From Mimachlamys varia (taxonomy: Eukaryota; Mollusca; Bivalvia; Pectinida; Pectinidae), in the NCBI GenBank assembly GCA_947623455.1, contig OX392529.1, forward strand, positions 51,045,186 through 51,109,185: DNA of 64,000 bases. The letters run 5' to 3'. Position 1 is the first letter of the stretch. Each line of letters starts with the position of its first letter. The notes below the pieces were generated by a model, which saw only the letters and a list, made by a program, of their open reading frames with translations, was not told the origin of the DNA and did not search any database. Both the position numbers and the translations under genes were made by a program. Positions 25,901 to 40,900 of this stretch are shown here, piece after piece.

Positions 25901-28900
25901 TTTCATCTGTGAAGAGTATTTTTTGGCTACTTTGACGCTTTTGGTAATTTCCCTGTTATAATTAAAACTAAGTTTTAAGTATTTCATACTCAAAATGAGC
26001 AAAATATATCCTAAAGTGTCTTTTTCAATATAAACTATAGTACGCTTCACCCCCTTCCCATGGGATAACCTGACGTTCAGTGGACATGTAATTCACAATT
26101 TTGATAAAGCATCTGAAGACCTATCTATCTATGAACAGTATTTGGTTCTAGCATATCTTGGTCTAAAGAAGAAGACTGTTGAAAGGACGTGTTTCAGCTA
26201 CAATGGAAATTCACCCACACCCCTATTTAATCCAAACCGGGTGGCTTTTGAAACACATCTATAGACTACACGGAATATGTATCTAAACAAATCCAAAGGC
26301 CAAAGGGGCCCGCGCTATGGCATAATTAACGTCCCAATTATGGGATATGGGGTAGGGGTCACTAAATTATCAGATTTTCTTTTTAAATAAGAAAATATTG
26401 TAAGATTCTTAAAGTCTACTGCAAATATGAAGCCCAAATATGTAGTTCTATGTGGTATCAAAAGTTGTGGAATCTTAAAGATGAAAACATAAAAAAATGC
26501 TATGTTTTTTTGTGACGCTCAATATTCAGAAAAGGGATTTCGTCTCAGGTGACCTAAACTCGTCACAAATGTCAACTTTAAAGATAATGAGATAATGTAA
26601 TATTCTTACTTTATCTGTCTTGATAGCTCTTCACTTTGCTTTGGAAGTCATTTTTATTTACACCCACGTCACTCCGCAAGCACATGAGGTCAAAGTGCTC
26701 AGAGATGTTTATAAACATATGTCTATTATTTCTTCATTATTAGTTCAAAAAATACACTACAATTTTATGCAATATTTAGCGATTTTATGAAAAAAAAAAA
26801 TCATTAAATTTCCTCTTTTAAGTATTTATAAATTGTATGCATGTCTGTATTGAAAGGCGATCGGGATGATGAAATTCGATATCAACACTTTGGTGACAAA
26901 GTTATTGGCGTCGATAAAGGAGGCAGTTTCAATGCATGGGGAAGAAAAAAGGTCTCATTTACTACACTTGAAGCACCACTGTTCAAGATGGAAGAAGATG
27001 GAATGTTGTTCAGGGAGGAGGTAATTAAACAATTGGTTTGGTATATCTTGTGTTAATTCAATCAATATGACAAGTTGTAGTTTTATTTGTTGGTTTTGTT
27101 TTGTTGGTGGTTTTATTTTTGTTTGGGGGGGGGGAGGTATAATTTTTAGTAAAGTTAAATATTTGTTTAATTTTGCTATCTATAATGTTTTTTGTCTTTT
27201 CTTCTTTTTTTTTTGTTGTTTTTTGTTGTTTTGATGTTTTTTTGCCAGGGCGAATTATATTATTAATGTTCCTTAGTGTTTTTTTTTTTATTTTAAAAAC
27301 ACTGACTTCCCATTTATATTTTAATTCACGCTGTGTTATCTGGATGTTTGCCGATAATTTGGCCAATATGACATTTCATGAATATATAGTTGTTTAACAA
27401 TCATGTAATCCGATTTGCAACGAATATCACTACAACAGTTTTTTGTTTTTCGTTAAGATGGAGAAAATATTATACTGCTTGATGTTAACACAATTTTAAC
27501 TTATTGAAACGAGAATTGAAAAATTCTTAGCTTAGTTGAATTTCTTAGCTATGAAATGCATGGATAGTGTCTTACAATACATGGTTTATTTTATCGAGGG
27601 TAAGACAAAACGAGATGGCGGGCCTTTGGCGAGCCATCTTTGTCTTTTTGTCCCGAGCCAAAAATAAACCTTGTGTTGTAAGATACTAACCATGTATTTT
27701 GTTTATGCTGCAACCATTTAGCGCAGATATTCACATTACACAGAGAAAAATGGCATTAGTTTACATTTTATTTCACTGAAGCCGTGCGCCGGCTTTCTTG
27801 CGTAGGAAAATATCCTTTCAGGTCTGTTTACTATTTTCAGCAGATCAAGGCGCAATACAATATTATTTATAGTTCTTTTCTTTTTTAGTCTACAGAGAGT
27901 CATTTCACGTATATGTATATGAAAATAATACACCAATGCATTTGATTTTCGATAATCAACCGGTTAGTACTGCACCATGATAAATTAATAAGTCAAACAA
28001 GAAATACTTTTTCGTTTCGCATTCCCGTTCATGTTTATTGTATTGACGGATAAAACATTTTGTATTGACGGTTAAAGCACTACTTTTTCCGTCCGTAGTT
28101 ATCGGACGATTTCCGTGTTGGTTGCAAGATAAAAACAAAAACACTGTTGTAACAAATGCAAAATAATAATAATAATAACGTTTTAAATGTTCGCAATCTT
28201 GATCTCATCCAGAAATATTCTGTATCTTTGTGTGATATGAAGATGGACGTTTGCTTATTAGTGTGCTTACTTGTTGTGATGACAATGATGACTCGGTTCT
28301 CATTTTGAGGATTGATGCTTACTTGGATGTGACCAAGATTTACATGGCGGGCGTCGTCGATGAAGCAGAAGACGCTTACTCTTCCGGGATACCTGGTTTT
28401 ATTTTCTATTGCTTTTACGAGAGTCTCCATGTAAATCGTTCATTTGTTCCTATTTTGCCCCTAGTTTAATCGATTTTGAGTTCGGATTATGGTTTTGTTC
28501 ACGCTTTGGTATTCTATGATTTTGTTTTCATGTTGATTATGTTTTTCAATTAGGTCACTCAAGAAGATAAGTTGGCAGGTCTGATCGTGTATCGTTTTGA
28601 TCCTACACACAAGGAAAGATATTCTGCGGAAGATGTCAAAAGGGACGTGTTCAATTTTAAGGCGAAAAGTGATAAGTCATTTAAAACAAATGTGGACAAT
28701 CTGGATAAATATTTTAAAGGTAAGAATTGGAAATATCAATAAATATTTATGCACAATAGTGATCAGTTGTTTGTATCTGAACAAGTACATATATTTAATA
28801 CAATAATTAAAAAATAATTCAAGAAATAGCGACAAATATAACATGCTACATCAATTTGACCTAATAATGTCCCTTAACCAGCAATGATTGTTGATAAATA

Positions 28901-31900
28901 AGAGCAAGCCCCTACACACACTCACTGCCTCGCCCCAGATACTACAGGTGTATATACTACTGTTAGCTATAAGGGAGAGAAGGGGACCTTAATATTCATC
29001 CTTAAGAGTAACCTCAGAGAGGTGAGGACCAGACAAATGGAGGCTTTATGGAGGGGAGCAGCCAAACGGAGGCTTTAGGGAGGGGAACAGCCAAATCGAG
29101 GCGTTAGGGAGGGGAACAGCCAAATGGAAGCTTTAGGCAGGGGAACAGCCAAATGGAAGCTTTAAGGAGGAGAACAGCCAAATGGAGGCTTTAGGGAGGG
29201 GAACAGCCAAATGGAGGCTTTAGGGAGGGGAACAGCCAAATGGAAGCTTTAGGGAGGGGAACAGCCAAATGGAAGCTTTAGGGAGGGGAACAGCCAAATG
29301 GGAGCTTTAGGGAGGGGAACAGCCAAATGGAAGCTTTAGGGAGGGGAACAGCCAAATGGAAGCTTTAGGGAGGGAAACAGCCAAATGGAAGCTTTAGGGA
29401 GGGGAACAGCCAAATGGAGGCTTTAGGAAGGGGAACAGCAAAATGGAAGCTTTAGGGAGGGAAACTGCCAAATGGAAGCTTTAGGGAGGGGAACAGCTAA
29501 ATGGAGGCTTTAGGAAGGGAAGGTGAAGTGATAGCTACATGGAAGTATTCGACTCGCTGGAACTGTATGGGACGAGGCCTTTTATACCCCAGCCCAAGGA
29601 AAACCTACTCATAAACAAAAAGGGATTATTCATTATCCAATGAAAATGGGTTTTACTCCCTAATTTTGGTAAACCCTGTAATAATATTCATGTTACCAAT
29701 ATACTAGTATGATATATGTATAGTTGTAGCTATGCTACTATAAGATCTAATCCTTTTACACACTATTACTATGGACATCAAGGACAGAGATAAAGTGATA
29801 GAAGATACTTAAAAATATAAATTAGTCATATTAACCTGTTCGAACGAGGGTTTTTTGTTGAAAACGATCATTGGATCAAATGAATGTCAGCATATTTTCA
29901 AACATACATTTATTTTCTGCATTCGTTAAGTCGACATTTTCAGATAGAATTGAATCTATGTGCTTTGGTATTACTTATCAAACAAAAATAAATAATATAC
30001 AACATTTATATAGCGCTCTATATATGTAGTCAATCTTTCCAATGTTAATATTATGCCCCTGGTTTAAACGATTTTGAGTTGGGATTATGATTTTGTTAAC
30101 GCTTCGATATTCTCTAATTTATTTTTCCACATACTTTGGTATTTAACTTGGTTTTCTAAAAAGAAAATCTACCTACCAAAAATGTAGGCAACTTTTGTCT
30201 ACGAAAAACATACAGTAGATAATGTGTCAATTATCTTATTGTTGACCACTGTATGATTAAAACGTTCTTATACTCCAGTATTCTTTTTGGCTACGCAAAT
30301 ACACTGCCATCCAAAAGTTTTGTTACAAACTTTGTGTAACTATTAAGCCATTAGCCAACAAAAAATGAACACAACTGATGCAATTTTCTAAAGATAGTCC
30401 ACTTATCAGTGACAACAGGCATTTTATTTTTAAAAAAACCAAAGTCGGGGAAGTTGCAAGGAGGGTCGAAGGAGAAGTCTATTTTTGATAATATTCAAAA
30501 ATGAATAAAAGTTTAGTTTCTTTCATTTGCACAATTAAATGGAATTGATAATGTGATCCACTGTAAACAAAAAAAGTAAGAAAGAAATATGTTGTTGAAA
30601 AATGTGAAATTTCAAAAATATTGCATTTTGAGGATTTTAGTTGTTTCAAAAACCATACAAACATGTGGTTGAAAAATGACAAAACATCATAAGAAGTTAA
30701 TTATAACATAAAAATATTAATAGTTATACAAACTTCAAAATTGGGTTTTTCTCAATTTCAAAGCGTTTGCAGTAAAGATGTAACAGAACTTCTGGATGCC
30801 AGTGTAGGTGCTTTATGTCGTGAATTCAAACAAGGGTGGGCATGGGTTATACCTATAGCTTATCTCGCTATATAAAGTTGATATACATATTTCTTTTTTT
30901 TCTCAAAGTATTGTATTCTCTTTATTCAGAAACGAAATCCGGTGATGTAGTTGTTGCTGTTATTCGGAAGTCTTTAATGAGCAAAGACGACGTAAAGGTC
31001 TTCACAGATTTATACCAGGTTATAGCGTCCTTTTTAGGCGTACCGCTAGAACAAGCAAAAATCAGCGAACTTGAATTCTACGACGGATATGTATTAATAA
31101 AAGAACAAGGTAAGTTTATTTGTTTTTGTTTTTTGGGGGGTGGGTTGGGGGGGGGGGGGGTTAAGGGGGGATGAGGGTTGGGGGATGGAGTTCCTTCGTT
31201 TGTTTGTTGTTTTGTTTGACTTTTTATCAAAAGTGAGAACATTTTATAATAACGTGTTGAAACAATAACATGTGCAGCTGGCATAGAACTAGCATCGTTG
31301 GTTGTTACAAAGTTGTTTCCCTTTGGTAAATTTCACTCATATATACAATGTATATGTTGCGTATAGAAATGAAATAAATGTATCTTCATTAAGCATGTCT
31401 GCTGATTAAAAATGTAGCTACGATCATTCCATGACAATGCTACCTGGATATATAATTTAAATGTTCAGATGAACTAGGTATCGTGCTTTTAGAATGAAAT
31501 TCAGTTTGGCTCAATTTTTTTAATTTTAATTTTGAACAATGCATTTATTTGTGCAATTGTACTTGCTTAGTTTCTGTTTCCATATACAGTATAAGTTGCC
31601 TAAACCGGCCCCTGTCCAATCCGAATCCCGGCCTTACATTTTGGTCCAAATATTTCTCTTTGAACTCATATCAAACCTTAACAAACCGGCCAAAACATTT
31701 GGTCCCAATGACATCCGGTTGGTTTAGACAAGTTACGCAGTATTCCATTGGACATCTGTAATTCATCATGGTCAATTAAAGGCATTGCAAGTTAAAGATA
31801 TCTTCATGTCTGGTTGTTGATGGAGAATGTAGATTTCCATCTAACTGACCATTGGCGATTAATAGAATATTCCCCTACCTTGAGGGTGTGACAGAGAAAT

Positions 31901-34900
31901 GTTCAATACATGAGCTGATAGCATTGGTTGTCTATCTCGAGTGTCTGTCGAGGGTAAGACAACCAAGAATATCACCCGAGGGTTTCTCTGTCGCAACTTC
32001 AAGGTAGGGGTTGATTATTTTTCTCCCATCATTTTGTATTGTTTAAACGAAAGTGTTAATGCAACACAATGTTGATGTGACATGATTGAAGTGTTGACTT
32101 GGCGCGATGGTATTGTTGTCCTGACGTCATTATATTGCTGTCGTGACATCATCATATTGCTGTCGTGACGTTATTTCATTGTTGTCGGCTCGTGTTATCT
32201 GTCATAGGGGTTGACAGAGAAATATTGGACAGTTAAAAGAGGAGAAATAGCTGTGACTGATGGAAGAATCAAATGTCCTTGTCCATCTACGCTGTTACGT
32301 AGACACTTTATTTAATGAAGACCAGCTGTAGTCGACTGACGAGTCCTTCAAGTTGTCCGCATCATTTCCTTTGTGTGCGATATGGTGCTTTTAATTTTTA
32401 CGTCTTTATTATAAATTAATGATTTATGATGACACAATCAAAATATATTCAAATCGAATGAAGAGCCTCAAGGTAGGGGGAGTGGAAATGAGATCGAGTC
32501 TCCGATGTTTTGTTTCATTCACACATTTTAAGGTGCATGAAAACTAGTGTATTCATTCCTGTCGAAACGACATCACCCAATTTAATTTGTAGATGGCAGC
32601 TTTATCGAAGAAACAACCGAATATAGATCCAACGGTAGAGACCAACATTCTTCCGCTACATTGATCGTCGAAAGCCACAACAAGAAATTTTTCGCAAACA
32701 GCTACACTAGCATAAGAGGTCATGGGAAGTCTAAGACACTGGTTGAGGTGACCGACACGGAGTATTCAGTTCCAACTATTGAGCTGACCGATGATATATC
32801 CTCCTGGAAAAGAGGTAAGTCGGAATATGGCACAGCAGGTTAGTGGTAAGATGCCGGGCGGTTACACCAAAATGTTGCAGGTTCGACTCATGACGTCATT
32901 ACAATGTGTTGTAACAGCAACGGTTGTATGCGCCCAAGGTAGATGAGAAAGATATTGGCTGCGTGTCAGTAACTTATATTTACCATTACTTAACATTATC
33001 CACTGATTCTTTATTGATGTAACCATGATTAAGGCGTCATAATTATTGTATTGATCGTCCCGTGCGATGGCTGTTCCGTTCAATGAAAACGCATACACGA
33101 TAGGTACATTATTTGAGCTAAATGTTAAGAAATACAGAGAGTTATTTAATATTTTTACGAGAAAAACAGATTCTAAAAAGGTAGATATTAAGTATTGAAC
33201 TGCTTTAAGTTTGCATTCATAGGCATTATGAATTCCAACTTGACACAGGCAAATCTAGGATGATGCTCGTATGCTAAGGAATGCCAACTGAAAGCTGTTA
33301 AATTCGATATACCTGCGGACAATAATTTGACAATAGCAAAAAATCAGTCATTGTTACGGTAGGTTAAGTAATACCATGATAGTAAATATAACTATAGGCA
33401 ATATATATCAACAGACTTTTGAGTATGTACATGTATATCAGTTAATATGACTATAACGTATATATATATATTTACAGTCTACACTGACATTCACTCGATA
33501 ACCATTGCTCATTATCACCGCATAACTGTACTCAAACACTTGACAAATTTCTATGACGTCGACAACAATACTTGTGGGCGGAGCTATGCAATCCTACAGT
33601 TTGAAACACAATTGTGTGACGTCACCAACAATAAACGTGGGCGGACCTTGCAAATTTCATGCTGTTACATTTATTGAACTTTTCCAGCGTTTAATAGTTT
33701 TGAAATGAAATTTGTGTCCGAATATTGGACCATAATGAACAAAATAGTTACGAACATTTTACAGAAAGATACTGTAAATATAAGGATAAACTTTCTATTT
33801 TGTTTAGGTTATCGGGGGATAACTACAATGGAAAACGGGTAAATGATACATAACCTGCTTGGCCGGTTATTGAATTTACCCGTTTTCCATTGTAGTTATC
33901 CCCAATAACCTAAACAAAATAGAAAGTTAAATTAATTAATGGGACTATAGATTATATACATCAGTTTATGTGTATATAGAGTATATATAGATAAGTTTAT
34001 GTGTATATAGAGCATGTATATCAATTAATAGGACTATAAAGTACGAGTGAAAAATATCAAAATATTAGCGACACGAGTGAAAATGTACTTGGTACTAATC
34101 AGGGTATTGTTAGATATTTTGTTTATTACATTTCTATACCAAAATCTTTTATTTTCCCGATTGTCATTTGTAAGCAGTGTTTTGATTGGTCAAACCAGAA
34201 AAAGTGATATTTGTCCCTAGTGAAAAATATCATATTGCTCACTAGTGAAATATATCCCTTCTATAGAATGAATATGTTTCGATATTTTAATGCTCAAAGG
34301 CCCAATATACGTAACTTCAGGAAATTTTTCGTGATTCTGAAAAATTCTGAAAAAAAATCCAGTTGATAACCATGCAAAAATAAGCCTAAAACGAAGTAAA
34401 CGTGAGCGATAACTAACAAGAAACATTTGACAGAAAGATTAAAAAAAATTAAAATAATTCATATGTGGTCCACTTTAATAACAAGCCGAAGTTAGCAGAC
34501 AGTTCAAATGGACGCGGGTTTACAAATACCGAGTTTCAACTGCTGCTGTACCGGTAACTGCGTAAGAATTCTTCTTGAATATTACTGATATCAGTTAATC
34601 TTAACTAAATCTATAAATATAAAAAGTTTTAAGGCTTGATGTTCGCTTCACGTTTTGCAGAAAGTCACGTTTATTGGGCCTTTAAGATGAAATCAATATT
34701 CGTTAACATTCACTTAAATTAAAAAATTAAAATTAAAAGCCGTATATCTTTCATCTAAAGGCGACAGATTACTCATCACCACTCCAAACGGAGATAATGA
34801 AGCAACTGAGTTTGGCACCATTGTTGAAGAGGTTGACGACCACCACGTCACAATTGACTGTGAGTATTATTTTCGTAGTACACGATTTTAAATTATACAG

Positions 34901-37900
34901 AAATAGTTTAATTTTACTTCTAAATTAATAAATTAAAGGGGTTTTACGCACCTGACCCTTCTGCTTCTACATTAGTTTAGAAATTTTGGATTCCTACCTT
35001 TTGGCCCCTAGCATCACTGAAGAGTCCTAGGAGGATGCAGTTTAATTCATTTTTTCGGCATATTGTATCTATTACTAAATTTAGGAGGTGCAGCATATGT
35101 GTGTGTTACGTGATCTTTGCAACCGTCTATTTTACCTCTAAATTCATAAACAAAAGGGGTTTTACGCAGGGTTTTACGCACCTTACCCTTCTGCTTTTAC
35201 ATTAGTTTAGAAATTTTGGATTCCCACCTTTTGGCCCCAAGCATCAACTACGAGTCCCAGAAGAACGAAACAGCTGTATGATGCAGTTTAATTATTTTTT
35301 CGGAATTATTATTTACTGTATACCAGTCTTTGGTTTTTGTTGTTGTTAATGTTGTCGTTATTGTTGTTGCTGCTGTGTAAGAGAGTGTATATAGTTAGAT
35401 TATTAAAAATACCTACAGATTCGTTTACTAGTGTTATTATCTTGGTATTTGTTTTTTTGTTTTTGTGACTTCCTTTGTGGGAATGACAGCTGCTTGTTAA
35501 TTAGTTAGTGAATGAAAGTATGTACGCTGATTGGTTGGTGCGCCCCCCCCCCCCCCCCCCCCCCCCGCCCCCCCCCCCCCCCCCCCCAATAGCGATACCT
35601 GTGCTTACCTGTATATACCATCATGCATCAGTCGTCATTTTTATCATTTTTTAAGGGTTTGAAAAGGTAGTTCCGATTTGTATTGTGTTAATACGTTTGA
35701 ATGTATATTTATATATTATTTATATATTATTGAACACTATATATCATAAATTTTTGTTTTACATCAATATTCAGTGACCGCCAAACACGACCACGCTGCT
35801 GGATTTTATAAAGGCATTGACATACGGTCCCATGTAATAAACGGGAATCGCGATATTGGTATGGAAAGTCGTACCTTTGGACTTGACGGATATGGAGGCC
35901 ATGCTAAGGTAAGCAGTAAGCAGTGTTACACAGTACTGGGTTATTACCACATGTCATTGCTGATAATTGTTTATTGTTAACATTGTTTATTCTTAATCGT
36001 AAATTACACATAAAACACAAGTACATGTTCATGGTGATACAACATCATCAAGCTGACTGCTCTTCGGTGTTGGGTCTCATAGGTCTGTATAATGCCATGC
36101 CCTGGCCTGACCTACTCCATGGCCATCCCAGGCAGTCTGTTGGGCTAGACTTTGGCATGGCCTAGTCTATGGTCCCTGTACATATACCTCATACCCTCAG
36201 AAAACTTCAATAACTATGCTTCGAGACACTTGTTGCTATAGTATTTCCCGTTACCTGAACCTGAACAATATGCTACCAAATACAATCGCACGTATTAGAC
36301 AGGCTAACTACCAGAATATATTTACTCAGATAATGCACTGCTCATCAACACAGCACATAGCCTTATTAATTAGAAAAAAACCGGAGTGTACCCTAAATAA
36401 ACCGCAAAGCGGTTTATGATGAAAGTACACTTCGGTTTTTTGTGTTATAACCCCATAACATAAAAAAATGGATTCAAGTTTATACTCATAATCTAATCTG
36501 TACCCTGCGAAAATTCACTTTCTCGATATACTCTTTTCTATAACAAAGTATTACGCTGCTGCATCAGCCAATCAAAAGCGACGTTATAAACGGCGACGTC
36601 ATGTTTAAGTTATGGGCTGCTAACATACTTTTTAAGCCAATGAAAATGCTTGTTTTAAACAAAATTAAATTATATCTGAATATTTGTTAATTGTGTAGTT
36701 GTTGAGTTTGTTAAACAGCTGGCATGGTGTTTAATAGTTTGGCTAAATATACTATAAAACCCCACTTACTCGAACCCGAATACCCCTCATTCGTCGAAGA
36801 GTTCATTTTGTCCCGACAGCGTTTTTACATTTTTAACCAGTTTCGGATTACTCGATAAATGTGTATTAATCGAACTATTGATCAGATCCCCATGGGTTTG
36901 AGTAAGTGAAGTTTTACTGTATAAGGAATTTATATTGTAATTCACTATTTGTGTATTTATATGGTGAATAACTGTCACTTTATTCATATGGTGATTCACT
37001 GTTTGTTTATTTATATGGTGATTTACTATTTCTTTATTTACAATGTATATGGTAATTTATATTATCACTTTATTTATATGGTGACTCACTGTTTCTTTAT
37101 TTATATGGTGATCTACTATCACTTTATTTATATGGTGATTCACTGCTAACATAGAGTTATCCCCCTTTTTTGTAATAGTAGAATTTTGTCCGGTTATACA
37201 TTCCACCATTTTGGCAGATCATTTTGAAATTTTGTGGGAATATTCAGTAATGTATGCATTATCATTGATTAGAGTGTTAATAAGCTTTGAATATATGCTG
37301 TTCTTTCATTCGCGGTCAAGTGTCGTTTTGTACTCCATTTAGGGTCACCTGAGACGAAGTCTCAAGTGACCTATTCTAATCGCCTTTTGTCCGTCGTCGT
37401 CCGTCGTCCGTCGTGCGTCGTGCGTCCGTAAACTTTTTACATTTTCGACTTCTTCTCCAAAACCACTGAACCAAATTCAATGAAATTTGGCAGGGACCTT
37501 CTATGGCTAAAGTTCAACAAAAATTGTGAATTATATGGTCCCCATCAGGCGAACCCTTTTTCAAGCTAGATTGATTGCTTACATTTTCAGTGGGCGCCAT
37601 TTCAACTGATACAATGTTAGTTTTTGTATTTCAACATTATAATAATCAATTCAATGGAAATCTTATGCCAAAAATTATACTTTTCTTTTTATTTATTTTT
37701 GTTATTTCATATTAGGTTTGACGATATTGCACGATAGATTTTTGACCCGGAAATGGTGAAAAACAACTCTGTCAGAACACTTGGTCTTTCTCTGTTGTTC
37801 TTACCCAAGGGCTATCGTATTCTGCTATTTTTGTAGTTAGCTATTATTATGCGGAGAATAAGGTCCGATGTATACTTTTTGTTACTTTAGAAGACAAAAT

Positions 37901-40900
37901 GTTTTCGAAATCCTTTAACTTTTTGAATATTTTTTTTGTGTTCGACAGTGTGGGCTTGGTTTCAAGGAATGTAACTTTGCTGACGTGAGCCTGAAATTAA
38001 TGGGATCGCATTTTCCTAAAGGTGAGTTATATTTGTATTCTAATACTTTGCGTTTACTTAATTTACGTACCTCTACTTGCATTGTCCCATACATTTTCGT
38101 GTCACATACAAGCAGAAACGATAATATAAACATTTAATTTATTAGATATAATTATCTTGAGTACTGGTTTATATGACATGTACAGGGGGTATATTGTTTA
38201 GAACAATAATTAATAAATATTTGAATTAAGAAAGTGAAAAGTCGAGAGGGTACGGATGAATGATAAAAATGAGTTGGAATTGCAATGGAAAAAATAATGA
38301 CAAGGTGATAAAATATGTTTGAACTAATGAATATAGAAAAAAACGGTTGTTTACGAGTATTAACCTGTCATTCTTGTCGACATCTTAAAATTGCATATCG
38401 TATAATCAATTTTTGATCAAATCAAATCAAATCAAGATTTTGACTGTTGAAGTTGCTTGGAAATAAAATTACTGCATAATGTAGAAATATTTTGTGCAAA
38501 ACCATTTCGATATTATTATAATTGAATATGAATTTTTTTTTTTTTTTTTGTCTGAAATAGGAGATTCTGAGGTCGAGACTGACCCAACACATTTCATTAA
38601 ATTATCGTTCTGTTATTTTCACACAAATTGTTATTGGTGTAGATCTAATTTATGCTGCAATGCCAATGCATTGGTTTTATTTACAGGGCGATATCCCATC
38701 CATTTCCACCTTGCTGAAAATGTAGGAGACAAAGCCATTGTTGACTCTGTGTTCATCGAAAAATCGTACGCCCGTTGTGTTGTCGTTCACTTCACCCATG
38801 GTTTACAGGTATCAAGCACTTAGCGGCAAATATTATAAAAGCAAGCTATCTATTGGTACATGTCAAGCATATCTATACATTCCAATGCGTTTTTACCCTA
38901 CCTAACAATGTTTTGGAAAATGTCTGAAATTTTGTCTTCTTATTTATATGTCGTTTCTTCCCGTGCTAGTTTTTCAAGATGGGGGTATTTGTATGTGTCG
39001 TTTCGTTACTTATCTTACAAGGACTTCATTCGAGAAATAATTTCAAATATTACTGATATATTTTTATTACCTCGTCATAAAGAAATTATATAAATGCTTT
39101 GAAATAAAATTATCAGAAAGACTTGCATTGATAGTGAAAACTAGTATTATCATTATACTCCCGAAGCGACGTTAAGGGCTATACTGGAATCAGATTGTCT
39201 GTCCGTCCGTCCGTCCGTCTGTCAGTCCGTAGACACAACGATTTAACGGATACTCCTTTAAAGCTACTGAAAAAATTTCAACGAATCTTGGTGGCAATAA
39301 TCCTTATACATTAACGATGTGTGTAAACTATTTCAGGTTTCAATATTATGGTTGCTATATGTATGGTAACCAGTTCACTATTCCTTTTTTATTCTGAGGG
39401 GTGGGGAGGTATTTTGATCGGGTACTCTTCTTAAACTACTTACAATATACATTTTAAATGTGTGTAATCTTTATCAGTTTTCTTTTTTTTGGGGGGGGGG
39501 GGGGGGGGGGGGGGTCCAGACATTTCCTCACACACCTGTTAACTAACACAGGAATACTAAGGACAATGTTTAAATGTGCATGTAGGGTATTTTTCTGCAG
39601 AAATTTTGGTTGTCAAGGTTACCCGAGTTCTGTGGAAAACATTGTTAGGACAACTGGTCTGAAACTTATGAACCTCATTCAATGGAACTACACGGGAATG
39701 TTACAGATTAAGCGTAGATATGCATGCGCAGTCATTTAACAGAAATTAACGTTTGTGTGGTAACAAAGTCGTATAAACATAATTATTTTTGTTGAAAATT
39801 CTGATCAGAACCACTCCTCCTAAACTAGTAAACCAATTTCAATGAAGCTCCACATGAATATAAGGGACATGTGTAGATATGCATGCATGTTATTTTATGC
39901 TGACTTTTGGTTGCCATGGCAACCAGGTCACTATAAACAGGTTTATGTTGGACACTTTTAGATGTAAAACTAATCCTAAACTTGCTGACCGATTTCGACG
40001 AAACTACACAGGAATGGTTGGGACGATGTGTAGATGTATTTGCAGATAAATATTGGTTCGTCATCAGCATTGCCTTATAAAGTTCTTATTGCAAAGAGTC
40101 GGGAAGTAGAAAAGCGGAATTATAAGTAAAACATATATCTGTCTCTGTGGCAAAATGGAATACGACATCTTTTTGTTGAAGCCTTTATTTATGTCAATTA
40201 AAATTCATGTCTCAAACTTTTAGAAAACAATAACATCAAGACAGCAATTTTTGTTTTCTAAACAAAACAAAAAATTTTAAAAAAAATTAAAAAAAACAAA
40301 AACAAAAACAAAAAAAAAGACAACCAATATAATGACACATTATTTTGTAGGTATCAAACAATGCCTGCTTTGATTTTATCGGACACGGATTCCTCACGGA
40401 GGATGGAGCCGAGGTGGGCAATAAGTTTTACCATAACATCGCCGTGGCTCCTCGCAGGGCAGGGCAACCCAATAATACTCATTTAATTCCTACAGACAAG
40501 TAAGTAGTTAAAAACATCGTCCTCATGAGTTTTGGTTGTGATTTGTGGACAATTACGCTTGAAATGTCGATTATGAAAAATAATGATGATTTTAGGCTCT
40601 TATATACCGATTTATCACGACTTGAAAGGTCCTTCAAAGCAGTTAGCAAATTAATATCCGTGGTTATAGTACATTACCAACCAGCCAATATCGTTCTCAA
40701 CTCCCCGAGGAGCATACAACCGATGCTGTCATTTCGGGGCTAACAACTAGCATTCTACAATTTCTAGCACTAGCCAACACCGTACTCATTGGCAGCTGAG
40801 TAGACTTGAACAAGCTCTAGCTCAAGGATACAACACAATTGCCGTGACCGGGACTCGAACACGCAGCCCTTCGATCACGAGCCCGGGGCCCTACCACCAG

